DNA of 64,000 bases from Archegozetes longisetosus (lineage: Eukaryota > Arthropoda > Arachnida > Sarcoptiformes > Trhypochthoniidae): NCBI GenBank assembly GCA_018873245.2, contig JAEMBT020000008.1, positions 6,407,569-6,471,568 on the forward strand, in the 5' to 3' direction. Positions 1 to 13,146 of the stretch are shown piece after piece. The position numbers and the translations under genes were made by a program. Under the pieces are notes generated by a model. The model saw only the letters and a list, made by a program, of their open reading frames with translations. It was not told where the DNA came from and did no database searches. The first letter of the stretch is position 1. Each line of letters begins with the position of its first letter.

Positions 1-1414
1 ACAATGATATCTATTTCTTACCTCGAAATATCATTCATCAATTTCGTACTGTTTCAGGTTTGTCTACTTTTATATTGCTTTTAATAATAGCTGTTCTTGC
101 CTGTCTTTCAGCTCTTTTACCTTCAAGTCATTCACTGGTTCTTGTGTTTTAATAAAAAATATTTCATTTTAAACCTCTTTTTAAAGTTAGAGCTGTATTA
201 GATTTGAGTTTATTGAAGTTTGTTTTTCTTACATAAAAAATTGTTAGATATTGTGTATTTTTTAATATCTGGCATGAGACCCGCATATTTTATCATACAA
301 TACATTAAATCATAAAGGGTTTTTGTATTATTAAAAATCTGTCATTTGCTCTCGTTCTGCGTTTATGATCTCATGAATTGCTTATGAAAGTTGATAAACC
401 AATAGAACTGATTTTGTATAGAATTATTAATGTTATTATGCGATAGCTTTGTGTCCCTTAATTACGCGATTTGCTCAAATCTTTCATTGATTGCCTTTTG
501 CTGCGAGCCTTTCAACTATTATCTAGACGCTCGTTCAAATTTTTCATATTTACTCATTAAATTATAATTTTTGTAGTTCTGCTTTTATGCTTAACTGCCA
601 TTTACTTTCATTATGTTTTCCTTTTTAACTTGAAGGATAGTTATTGAAACACACTTAGAATTAATGTTTAGTACGAGCTTTCAACAAAACTGTTTTGCGT
701 AAGTTTTGTTTCATATATAAATAGATGTTATTTACAACTTGACTTTAGCGTCAAATTGACTAGATATGTCTAGCGTGTCAAATGTTAGGTAGTTTGTGTT
801 CAGATGTTATGTTTACAAACATTACTGTTGAGAAAGTTTCTCTCTTCATAACTCAATCGTTCTCGCCTCCATTCAGACCCAATAGTTACCAATTAGTCTT
901 AAGTTTTCATCTCATTCATCATCATATTCATTAAGCTTAAAAATGTGTAGTTTTATGTTGATCACAGTGATTACGATGTTTTAATTGTCAAATTGAAATG
1001 ACAGCTATAAATGAAATTTAATGATATTTATATATTTTTGTTCTATATATAGCTGTTTCATCGATCGCATGGCACGTACGACTTAAGCAATATTATCGTA
1101 ATGGAGATGCCAAAAAGGATGGTAAAAGAAGTTATAAGATGTACGATTTGGATAAAGACAAGAAAAATAAAGACAAAGACAAAATCGATAAAGTCAAGAG
1201 AAAAATATTTACCACAACTAGCGAAGAGTCAATGTCACCGACTAAGAAAAAAGTGAAAATAGTTGTCGATATTCCGAATGAGAGGACAACAGATGTCGAA
1301 AATAATGTCGACTTGAGCCAAGTGAAGAAAGAAAATGAAATGAAACTGCCTTCAGATTCAAGCGATACTAGTATTAATAATTTACCACTTATCGAAAACG
1401 GGAATGTCACTTAG
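1..1414 (+). CDS. RSBN1: RSBN1/KDM9-type protein, C-terminal exons (5' partial)
   Basis: C-terminal part of a round-spermatid-basic-protein-1 family protein. The family is a JmjC-like Fe(II)/2-oxoglutarate enzyme acting on histone H4K20 methylation in the nucleus (family knowledge). Two exons are visible: 1-57 and 1053-1414, with intron 58-1052 (GT...AG, phase 1). The splice joins NDIYFLPRNIIHQFRTVS to AVSSIAWHVRLKQYYR, which matches the family's conserved DIYFIPRNVIHQFKTVSAV / SLAWHIRLKQY block at the end of the catalytic region. About 100 residues of a charged, Lys/Asp/Ser/Thr-rich tail follow (KDKKNKDKDK, then an acidic stretch) and end at TAG 1412-1414. Such low-complexity tails are normal for the family. 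The gene starts before the window. Reading on without splicing at 58 reaches a stop at about 150 after a hydrophobic stretch; I consider this intron read-through. Confidence is high for the family, lower for the exact orthologue. Confidence 0.85.
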
Positions 1415-3342
1415 ATTTGAGAAAAATTACAAATTCAAAAATAATAGATAGAAAATAAAAATCAATAACTTTCTAAAAAACAATAACTTTCTGTAAAATA
1501 ATTAAATTATCAAATATCAGTCAATTTCCGGCAATTAAGTTAGTTTTAGATTAAACAAACTAATATAATAATGTAAATAAATTCTAATCTTATTAAAAAC
1601 CAAAGGTTTTAGCATAAGATTCAGATTAAATATTTATGATTAACTTATTGTACCTTAATCGTCATATTGAGCTCTACTATAGTTTTACTGTAGTTTTAAT
1701 GTTACATTACGTCAATTTGTATCTTAAGACTAAATGAATCGAAACCGTTACATATTACTCTGTTATTCAACATTAACTGTATATTTATATATGTAATATA
1801 TATAGATGTAGTGTATATACAGAATTAAATTATATAATCCTCTCTTTGTTCCTTTCAATCATTGCTATTTTCTCTTCAACTGAAGTTAATATTGCAATCA
1901 ATAACTCTTTCTGTTCAATAAAAGTCGATTTTTTGCTTTATTGCTTCTTAACTACTGTTGGGCTAAAGTTGTTTTTTCCAGAGCACACATTTTGTACCCA
2001 ATCACAATCAGTTATAGTTTATATAAATATTGATTGTTTCGGTCTCTAATATAGCGGTTATAATGATCTCGAGTTTCTCTTCAACAGCTTTAACGATTAA
2101 CTGATGTCTATCAATGTATTCATTGAATACCATAAAGATATCAGACATGGTAGTGAACGCCTATCGTATCGTCTTCTGCCTAATATTTAATTCACAATTT
2201 GTTAAGCCAGTCATCAGTCATAGAGTATAATTAACCAAACAATATAGTTAATAAGTTCTAACCTTAACTGAAAGTCTCAGATTTTGTTTGATTAGTCAAA
2301 ATTTGTGATGAATGAAGACGATTTGTTAGGAGAACGATCAATTACTAAGAAAGATATTTTTCAATATATGTCATCATTTGAGATATTCCAAATGAAATTT
2401 GTTAAAACTTTTTTTGTTAAGAGGAATGTGAGATATGTTTCAAATGTTTTTAAGAGCGAAAAGGAATGAGAAAATTGTTGAAAAAATACGTGAGAATGTA
2501 TTTTACTAAGCATTAGTTTTGTTCTCAATTTCTATTGAAAAAAAGCTTTTTTTCAAATAGCCTTCGCTTTTGAGTTATCCTCTCCTTTTCCTGTGTTTCC
2601 ATTGATCATACTTTTAGATGATATTCAGATACCGTTATAGAATTTGATCCCAAAATTATTCAATTGACTTGTCGACTGTTGATCTATAACGCATTTGATC
2701 GGTATTTGTAATAAACACTACTTTTGCTTTTGATTTTGAAGGAGAGCGATTCTGGATTCTGGATTCTGATATCTTGCATTTTATGTAATTGAATAGGTTG
2801 CTTAAACTTGGACAAAATTGAATAACTATCTATTTCTAACACTAAAGTAGAGCATAGCCTCAAAGTAAACATCAATAATTGAAAACCCTGAAAAAATATC
2901 TTATAAAAAGCTAATAATTAAATAGCGTAGTGGTCAATATATATTGATCAATTGCAACTTGTCAGCAAAACCTTATCATAAATCTATTAACACTATATGA
3001 AACAATTAAACAAAATAAAACTATCCACCAATAAGAACCATTTAGATCGAAACAACTTAGACAGAATAAGCTATTTGAAGTTACGATTTCTGAAAACCTG
3101 ATCGATATTTGCTCAGCCAATACCACTTCTCTGCCGCAGTCTATTCGCATCTATTCCTCACTATACTGTAGTGACGACTAGATGTTCTGCAACTGCACTG
3201 CCATTGAAAGTGTCGCATCAAAAGTGATTCAGAATCTAGTATTTGTTTCCCAACAGTCTAGTAATGTTGAGAAAATCGGTCTTCTTATAGGATGATATTG
3301 TTTTATTAATTACTCAGTAATAAAGTCGTCAAAATCATAAGT
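1415..3342. other. 3' flank and intergenic DNA, no gene seen
   Basis: AT-rich sequence downstream of the RSBN1-type stop, with several AATAAA-like hexamers in the first 200 bases that could serve 3' end formation. The short open frames here (for example 1846-2049 and 2962-3150 on the minus strand) have no recognisable composition, splice context or similarity, so I do not call them. Confidence 0.5.
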
Positions 3343-6300
3343 ATGTGGAATATATGTCGAGTTGCATGTCCTAACTCTGCTTCTGATAAGGTAAGTATAT
3401 ATTAATTAATCTATCGCTTATAAATTGTCGTTCAAATATACTCCACAAATCCTATAATCTTGAAATCTCACAATTTATTCAACTAATTATTGTCTTTTGG
3501 CAAATATTTCTCTGCAATTATTACATTCTCTGGGTTTTATTGCTTCACATCAGTAATAAAAATAATACTTTGATTTTGTGCCAATGTGCTTTTTATGTGA
3601 TTTGAATATTAAATTCTGTTTTCATTAACACTTCTAGTTATCAAAAAGTTTTTTGTTAATAATATTTGTCATAGGAGTAGATCAATAACGTACTCCAATC
3701 TAATTACTTAGTATTGTGGTTGAATTTGTTGTAATAGTTTATATGTGTTCTGCATTTGCAACAAACTTTTCGTTTATAGGAAATTAACTATCGATTCGAC
3801 CACTTATTTTCTAGAAAATCTTATTTTAATTCACTTTCCAAACAAATAATCAAAGGTGCAATTTTGTAGAAAATGACCTTATTGAATGGCAAATGAAATG
3901 AATTTTTTATTTTATTTGTTCATTAATTAGCGACGAGTTCATAAAACAAGAACTATCCTCTTATACTGTTTCTCGGCAGACACTTGTGTAATATTTAGGC
4001 TAATGGCTTGTGTCTGCCTTTCATCAGACAGATTCTGCCCCTTAAATGATTCTTTTCCTATATAACAGTTATCCCGTGCAATCATAAATTTCAATTTTCA
4101 ATCCCAAAGCCCATAAGTTTGCCACAAGTGTATATGTATGTTTTTCAAACCATTTATTTGCCTCAATCATTTTTTCAGTTTAGGTAGTAATACATTATGA
4201 GTGAAAATTTGCACTTATATTTAGTTAAATTTACAGTTAGAGCCTCAATAATTGTTGATAGCAGCCAGAAGAGATATGTTGCGATGGCACACTTCCCATT
4301 TGATCATAGTGTCTTCAGACATTAGGAAACTTGCTTCGCATTCAATATAGTAATCAAAGCAAGTGAGTTATCAAATTTATCAACAAATTGGCGCGTATCC
4401 GAAGGAATTTGATATAGCAACGACCTATTTCTTGTTGCTATCAGGCATTATTAAGTTTTCAACTGTACACACTTTACTGAAAACAAGCTTAAAATAAAAG
4501 AATGAATTCTCGAAATATTTTATTATATTTACCTGAGTCTAACATTAATTTTAAGTTATTAGCGTAATTTTGCAAACTGTTAAGCCTATTAGACGCCCAC
4601 AACAAATTAATGAACATTTCATTCAAGTCTAATCTAGTCTTAATAATTAACATGACTATTGAAATGCACTCATTAATGAGTAAAATCACTTAAAACTAAG
4701 GCCACTTCTTATTAATACGAAAATTTATAATGTTTTCAAAGAGGCTTAACTCTTCTAAACAATTAGTCTAATTCAATTTGGTTTCATTTTTATATTAAAT
4801 ATTTATGGTGAAATTGAAACCTTACACTCATTTACACTCATTTGCAAATAGTTTTTATGAGATACTAAAATTTATGATTCACTATTATCTCGACATTCTG
4901 CTGAGTCAAGGAATGTAAATGGATTAAAGAAGAAAAAAGTAGTGTTTTGAAAATTCTTCTCACGAATTGATGCAGTACTAAATTGCCATAGTTTTTTATT
5001 GTTGAAAAATTGATCTTTTAATCTAATGGATCGCATTCTACGAAGTGCTTAGTCAGATATGACGCTATGAATAAATTGATTAGTCTTGAATTTGATTCCT
5101 ATTTTTATTTGCTTTTAAAGTGTAGAACAATGCATTCTATAAAATATTCCTCTTTATTAATCTAATAAAATGTATTCGCATGAACGCATAAACGAATGTT
5201 TTTGCATAAATCAATTGCATTAACTTTTCAATACATCATATTAAACTACCACTCAACATTGAATTCATGATCGCAATATGAATCCCATAACAGCTAAGAA
5301 TGAACATAAAATCTGATCAAACCTTTAACAATTAGTTATATTATTGACTGAGTTTTGCTATACTTTATTTGTTTGTTAACTTTGTGATCAATAATTATAG
5401 TTATGTTAAAATTATTGATTAGATTAGTGGCTCTAAAGGTTTGCTAAAAATGATTATATTTAAAATGCAGTGTTAACTCACGTAAAATAACAATTGTTAA
5501 GCTTATTTGCAGTTTGATTAATAGAGAAAAGTATGTTTCTTTAACTCAATGCTTACCATATCTATTTGAATTGAATGCTAAGAACATAATATTTTATGCT
5601 TCATGGAGCTATGTATATGTCATACGACTGAAATGATTAATAGCTACTATATTGAACTTAATGTTTTGGGCTTAAAGTGTAGTGAAAAACATCAGTGCTT
5701 TAACTGTAGATAATTGGTTGCGACATTAGAGGAAAAATTATTCGTATTTACATCAGTGAAAACCACTTAATTTATAATTTTCGTTCAACCATTCAATAAT
5801 TAATCCATAGCTCAAAGAGTGACAAATACTGGCACTGCAAATATTGAATCTCAGAAGGTTCGTAAACCTTTGGCCTCTTTAGCAGATTCTGTTATTGTAG
5901 ACTTGATTTATCTATCAATCATTTTACTTTGAAGGCATATATCTGAATATGTCTCGGGAACAGTCGAAAGAAAGGCAATCTACAAAGAAATAAAGTTCGC
6001 ATAAGCTTATGCAATATTAACACTAACATATTTTTTACAGCGAGTATAAAGCTTAAGGACAAAAAAATATTCGGTTGTTTTCCGGTACAAAATACAAGCT
6101 TTAAAATGTAAATTACAATAAAGTTTATGCTTCAGATAGTTTTCTAGAATAGTTTAATGATAGAGAAAAACACCAAAAGTTTCCTCAAAACATTTGTCTA
6201 AGTAGTTTGCTTGAAAAAAGCCCAAAAATAATTAAAATCCAGGTTTTTTCATTCAAATTGTCAAACTGAACAATACTGAAGCTTATCTGAGTATCTGAGA

Positions 6301-9300
6301 AGCTATTGAACAAAGTATTAGTGATTGTGATTATCGTTCGTTAACTTTTAAAGTAATAATGAATGGGAATGAGTGCGAAAGGTTTTAGATTTTTGTTTTT
6401 ATTATGAAACTTCTTGTAAATTATTCGCATGACTGATTAAAAATGGTAGATCTCAAACAACAAGTGAAGGTCATTGTATCACATTTTTCATTATTCACAT
6501 CAAGACTTGTTATACATTTAAACGCTTTGTGATCACATACTAGTTATAACAATTGGCAGTCAAACTCCATTATTATCATAAAACCCAATTGTGTTATAGT
6601 ATTGTTAAATAATTGACTCCTCAAAATACTTACTTCGAGTTACTTCGCAAACATTTCACTCATTTTGATCTATCATTTCACTTGATTGAAGTTGTGTTGA
6701 ATTTGTGACAAACTTTTCTCGTACTTACAAGTCTAGGAATAATAACTATAATAATTTGAAATTGAAATTTGGACTTAATGTTGAATAGTTTGAATACTTA
6801 ACAAAGTTGTTATTGTTTGTCTAGATATCTGAATATTCTCGTAATATAATTTGGACTAAACAAAGTGCTAATGATAGAAATATTAAACAAATTGACGATA
6901 AGAAAATTATGGTGGTAGATACTCAGCCTTATAATAGTGGTAAGTGTTGTCTAACGCATTTTTTATTTGGCATATTTTTGCTTATAAATATTATTTTACT
7001 ATTCGATCGTAAAAACATTTCATAAAACTATATGATAGTATGTTTTATGTGTCATTATGAGTTATTATAAAACATGGACTAATTTCACGTTTAATAGTGA
7101 AGGCTACAGTCATTATTTTGTCGATTTTAGGTATTGAGAAAGTAGGCATTATTTTTTCAGATTCATATGTTTCTTTACTTTACATATTGTTAACAAAAGA
7201 GAAAAAATTCAATTGCGATCAAAATCAGACGCAAAAAAAGTTTTCCGAAATAAGATTTGCATTCGAAATGACAAATGTAAGGAATATGTCATGTTTGATT
7301 ATTTCATTTTGATTACCAGATCTAGGTTTGAGACCTATATACTTACGAAATTTTCTTAATATACATTTGAATCGATAACTTTTGTGCTAATAAAACATGA
7401 CTCATTCGACATCAATTTGAGAAATCGTACTTTTTTAAGCCTCATCTAACATTGTGTTTAATGTTTTGAGATTGCGCTCTATTGTAAGTGATTATCGGTG
7501 AGTTTTGACACCTGATAGTAATTTAAACAAAAGATTAGGGCAACATTTATTTCGTAGAACTCATTTTCAAAACATTTATTTCAATTTCTAATTTTAGCCG
7601 TTGTAAAAGTCTAAAAATTTGAATTTTGTTTAAATTAGTCGAGCAAATGAAAAAGGTTTTCAGTTTTAAAACCTGGTTGATCTGAGTGAAAATAATTGAT
7701 TCATATTTTATGTATCAGTTTATTAGATTAAAAAAAAAACAGTCTTTAAGGAAACTAGATTTCAAATGTTTATATTATCTGGTTCATTTAATTAAAAGTA
7801 CTGAAGCAATTAAAGAAATAAATACTAGCTTATCATTTACAACATTTTCTAGACTGTTCATAAATCAAATTTAGTATGATTAACTAAAATAATTTATAAT
7901 AAACCAATGAGAAACATATCATTATTTTCCTTGTTATTCGCATATATTGCTTTACAGTAATAAAAGTCACGATGAATCTCTTTTTATCTTATCATTTAAA
8001 CATACAATTCTATCACTTCTTAAATTCCTAAATGAAATGTTGATCAAAACAAAAGTTCATAAGTTATTATATTTTTTATAAAAGTTATGTATTTCATACA
8101 TTCTGACTATTAAACTACATTTTCAGTTGCTATGCAGCGTATAATAGATATACAACTTATTCGGACTAAAGTGAACCAAAAATATTACAATAAAAAGGTC
8201 TGACAGTTCAAAACGAAATCTACTTTCTAAGTTTTAATAATTTTGATTGCTAATTAGAAAATCAATAATTAGATAAATTAGGGCATAATTTTCTAAAACT
8301 AATAGCAAAGATAACAATTTTAAAGGTGAGTAATAAAGTTATCTGAAAAGAGATGCGACTGTACTAAGACAAAGATTTGATCGATATTAGGATAGTATGC
8401 TTCGCAGAGTTGTTGTAAAGTATATCTACCATATTTGTATCGTTGACACCAGTCCACTTTAATTTAGTTGTTATTTATCAACAGCTATCACTTTATGCTG
8501 TGAACAAATATTTTTAATCCTATTCTCATAAATCATTTGTATTCATAGTAATATCGCGTGTTGTGAGCACAGAATCTAGAGCTAAAGAATCAGTGGCTGA
8601 GCGTAAAAAAATTGTACCAGATTTTGATTTAGTCAAGAGTTTAGACAGCAATGACTTTGTTTTCAATACTCGATCACATTCCGAAGAACCTAAATTGAAT
8701 ATCGACCAGGTCAATACAGACTATAAGATGGATCATTTAGAAAATTCTTCAGTGCCTGCAACTGAATATCGACAAAGTTATACCTGGAATAAAGCGATGA
8801 CCCAAAACAATCCTCAAGTTGAAACAGTTAGTATTTTTGACTAATTATTCAAATGCATAAACATTTATTTAGTATTCAAACTCGATTCGACACTCTGTTC
8901 TCTAGTTTGTAAAACTATCGATTGTAATCATTTTTGTCTTTTAGGTCACTTCGACAGAATACCAGTCATCGTTCGCGTGGCCAAAACATGCACCCAAAGA
9001 AGTTCCACCAATTGAACCAATCGTTCAAAAAGTTCCTGGAAAAGCAGTTCAGGTGGAATCTAGTGCTAAAAAATCTGCGACAATATCTAATTTTGCAGAA
9101 GTGATCGGAAAACCAGACGTTTTATTCTCGAAAGAGTCACAACCAATGCCTGTATCAGAGCCGAAAACTAAGAAAAGTGAATATAACGCAAAGTTTAAGC
9201 CATTTACTTCTTACGTTTACGTATCAGGAAATGGTTTTAAGAAACCTAAAAATTTAGATCGCTTGCACGACGAGCCAGAGAAAGCAAAGCACTGGTATTC

Positions 9301-12300
9301 AGAAGTAGAAGAGAGGAGTCGTCAGGCAAACCATTACAAGACTAGGTCACAATTAGGTATCGATTCCTATATCTATTTCTATCAGTTCTCTATTATTTCA
9401 TTACTCTCATCATAAGAATCTTAATCATATAGTATTTAGAATAATTTGATTCATTGAAACTTTAATATGAATAAAAACATATCGTTTTCGTTAAGGCTTC
9501 CCAGAAATGTGAATATTTTGCGTCATTTAAAAAATTTGTGGAAAAAATTTGATACTCAATCGACAGATAATAGTTTAAATGTAGAGGGATTGTTTTCTAT
9601 CAAGAATTACGATTGAGTGTGAGTTAATTTCATTGAGTCACTTTCACTTTCACTTTCATTTTTTCATCAGCACTTTAAGATCACTTTTCTATCACATTTT
9701 TATTATAAGCTTACTGTTTGAATAATCATTTCTGACCATATCTAAAACCAATTTGTGCTAGTTTCACAAACTGTAATCCTGTATAAATGTTTTATAAGTT
9801 AACAAACATTTCGCATCAAAGACTTAAAGTGACGAAGTTAAAATTAGATCAGGTTTACTATGAAGAGACTACAAACTTTAAATAGTGAATTATAACTAAG
9901 GGTACTTTGAACACTTGCAGCTTACTAAACCTACGTGTAAATTAGGTTCTTAGCCCTAAGCTGAAAATGTCACAATTTCATTAAATGGGTTGACAATAGC
10001 TTTTAAAAAAATTTGTTTTGTAGTACTCTTTTAAATTAACTTTTCTGCCTAAATTGAAGCCTAACTTGTGCGTCATTTCATTCAGACTTATAGTTCTAAG
10101 AGGCTATTCATAAAAATAACAATACAATCATTTAATCTCTATATTTTAAGTTGGTATCGGCTTTTTGATGGGTAAAAAGTTAGCTAAGGATTATTGGATT
10201 ATTAGTTGGTCATAAATTATTAATGTTTTAATAAGTTATAAATGAATATGTCTGCATTTGACTTAGGCATAAATCATTGATATTCGTGATAGGCTTGTGC
10301 AGTATATGAGATTCAAGTTTCTAATTCAGAGCCTGAACTTTTGAGACTCCCTCTAAATTTCAATTAATATTAGAGCAAAGTCTGAGTTTAAAAAAAGAAT
10401 TTTAACGATTAATAATCGTACGCATTAAGTGATTCGTTTAGAAAATGAGGTCTCAATTTGCGAGTAACGTATTGCGTGATATATATAAACCTTCGAATCG
10501 ATTTTAATTTAGTTATAATTGAGCAAGGACATTATCGTCAAAATCTAGTTCTAAAAGTTTTTCAATAAAAGTTGTCATTTAACCTAAAACTAACACAAAT
10601 TGATTTGTGTATTGTTGTGGTCACTTCAAGTTAATCGATGCTCTAATATATTGCGTGCTCTCATTTAAATACAAATATTACATTGATTCGCAACAATACT
10701 TATGTGAAACAACTTTATTCGCAAATAAATAGAAATGACAACGAATCTGAGCAGTTCAGTCATTATACATTGTAACAATACTGTAGTATAAGTTAATCGA
10801 AATGTCAGATAGAATCGAATCAGTTTTGCATAGCTCTGACTAACAATCATTTGTAAAGTAGAAGTAGATTTTTTCTTTTGACTGTGTTGTTGTCAATCGA
10901 TTCTTATTTATTTATCATGAGAGGTATGATTAAAAGATAGTGACGTCAATTCTTATGCCATTAGCTAATGCACTCGCGATTATTATTTGTGTTTTTGACA
11001 TTAAAGTATATTTATTATTTCAAATTTGCTCAATTTTATCAAATCTACGAGGAAGAGTCCAAAAAAGACTTTCGGTGTTATTTCCGGTACTATTTTTTCA
11101 GACATGTCTAGATCTTAGTCTGTGCTCTATTTATTGTCTCTATAGAAATCGATGAAATGAGCATAAAAAGTTTGACTTTTTTGCTTAGATCAGATCGTAG
11201 TCTTAATAGTATGCATTTTCGAATCCTTTACGAGATCCTAACAGCTAGATATCAAATAAGTATAGGATTAAGTATAAGTAATGTTTTAAATCTCTAGTTA
11301 TTAAAGAACAGGTAGAATCAAATTTGGATTTGATTATTTCTGGATATCGAAAGTTGCTTAAATTTAATACAATGTGAGAACAGCGATCAAGTTGTAATGC
11401 AATAACATGTACACAAAATTGACCCTTATCATTAATTATTAAGCATTTACTGCATAAATAATCAAATTACGAATGATAAGTCACTTGTGAGACATCAAGT
11501 TTTCAAAGCATTTCTAAGTTACTTCATATAAGAAATGTTATAATCGATCGGATAATAAGTGAATATTTGATTTGTATCTAGGTCACCCATTGGCGAGTGA
11601 AGGACTTTCACAGATCTACTCTCAAGAATCGATTTGGAACAATTACCACAGAGATCGCAACTTACAGGCTCTCGCATTGGCCACGACTCAAAAGATTATT
11701 GAAGAGAAGAAAATGGAAAAAAATGTTAGAGCTATGACTTCAACACCAAAATCAGGTAATGTTGTTGGAGATCAGCTTTTTAAAAGATAGCCAATTAACT
11801 GGCAGTTCTGTAGAAGTTTGCTTAAGATAACTTTTAATGCTTCATTAGCTGCTACAACAAGACTTCTTAGTTCTGCGCCACCGAGTCTTCGAAGTGAAGC
11901 TCCAGTAGTTAGTAGTCACGCATCGGTTACCTCAAAATCTCCGATCACAGCTTGTATGAAATTCATAATAAACTCTCGTCAATCTTAAAATCTAAATGTT
12001 TTTACTTAAAATCCTTTCAGATCGTCCGCGTTCTGCCGATAAGCAGCAGAAAAGTAGAGCGACTCCTGATAAGGACATCGAAAAGACTCCCAAATCAGAG
12101 GGTAAAATATGGTTAAAGCCTAAAAAGCTACCTCAAGAACCCACTGATGCGGATGTAGGAAAAAAGCTTCTGATAAGCCACCGACACCTTCAGATGCAAA
12201 TAATAAACCTAAGTCACCACCTGGAAACGGGGGCCCGAAATCGCCGCGACCGACTTCGCTGACCGGAAATAATGATAATGCTAACAATGAAAAAGCTCCG

Positions 12301-13146
12301 ATCCCTCCGTTACCGACAGGACCAGTTCGGACAACTCAAGTCAAGTCACCCGAAGAGATAACTGGAGTTAAATCGCCTTCTCCTGAGTCTTGGACTGTAC
12401 CGATCGATAAGGGACTTAACTGGATGAATGGCGGCACTCCGACCAACTTCGATACAAAATATAACTCGAATTTGGGTGCAATTAAACCAACGCCTATTAA
12501 TGGTATATAAATTGATACCTCGAATTCATTAATGATCCGAAAAGTCTTTGAAAAATTTGTTCATCAAAAAGTTTAGAATACTTTAAAATTTTGAGGCTTA
12601 GAGTAATTTTGTCAGATTTTTCAAAGAAAAGTTGATCAGTTCGATCTTTTGTCAATTAATTTGATTTGTTGTGATTATTAATCCACTACTGTTATCCTAA
12701 TTTTGATTTTATTTTATTTTTAGCATTAAGTGATGATCTTTATGGTCCGCTATCTATTTAAGTTAATCGTTAGTTGTTTGTTGAACATGTATGTCAAGCA
12801 CTAACTTAAACGCTCTTTACATCAAACTTATCAAACTCTTCTCTCTATAACTGCAGAAAAAATAGAATCAAAATCTCAACCAAATACTATTGATGATAAA
12901 ATGATTGCTGAAGAAAATTCTAAAAAACCGAAAACTGCATTCGTGTCACATTCGAAGCCGACCGCAAAAGTGCAGCCTTCGCCGTCTTCATCGCACTCAT
13001 CGGTTTCTACTCCAGCCTCAAAGTATAACCAATCTATTGATGAAGAAGTGAAAGTTGTGAAACCCCCATCTGCGCGACAGAAGGCATCTAATGTTTTAGA
13101 TAAAGCTAGGCATAGATTGGATCAGTTCTGGAGTAGAAATAAATGA
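3343..13146 (+). CDS. MDM1: MDM1-like microtubule/centriole-associated protein, multi-exon
   Basis: Family proteins bind microtubules through repeated SEYxxxFxWxx motifs and restrain centriole duplication (family knowledge). Exons consistent in splice phase: 3343-3390 (probable first exon, 16 codons ending in GTAAGT), 6825-6939, 8549-8826, 8945-9356, 11582-11755, 11849-11953, 12021-12502 and 12857-13146. Visible motifs: ISEYSRNIIWTKQ (exon 2), TEYRQSYTWNKA (exon 3), STEYQSSFAWPKH and SEYNAKFKPFTSYVYVSG then HWYSEVEERSRQANHY (exon 4), and SPESWTVPIDKGLNWMNG (exon 7). The C-terminus is VLDKARHRLDQFWSRNK with TGA at 13144, like the family's last helix. Exon 7 changes frame near 12159-12164, at a run of six A; this is either a base missing from the homopolymer or a 65-nt micro-intron (12102-12166). 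The introns are AT-rich and the two largest (3391-6824 and 9357-11581) show no other gene. The first exon is the least certain part. The terminal tail is Ser/Pro-rich. Confidence 0.75.
12724..12761 (+). other. Possible alternative terminal exon of the MDM1-like gene
   Basis: After the donor at 12502/12503 (phase 1), an acceptor at 12722-12723 preceded by a T-rich tract opens a short in-phase reading, ALSDDLYGPLSI, followed by TAA at 12759-12761. The main model skips it and uses the acceptor at 12855-12856, which leads to the conserved C-terminal helix. The segment could be an alternative last exon giving a truncated protein, or chance. Only splice-site phase and tract quality support it. Confidence 0.25.

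Noticed and set aside
3..152. Unspliced extension of the first RSBN1 exon giving a hydrophobic, membrane-like C-terminus
   Set aside because: Splicing at 57/58 to 1053 restores the conserved AWHVRLKQYY block, so the hydrophobic stretch is intron sequence.
1132..1410. 92-aa minus-strand frame opposite the RSBN1-type last exon
   Set aside because: It is the complement of a Lys/Asp-rich coding exon; its Ser/Phe/Leu-rich composition is the expected shadow.
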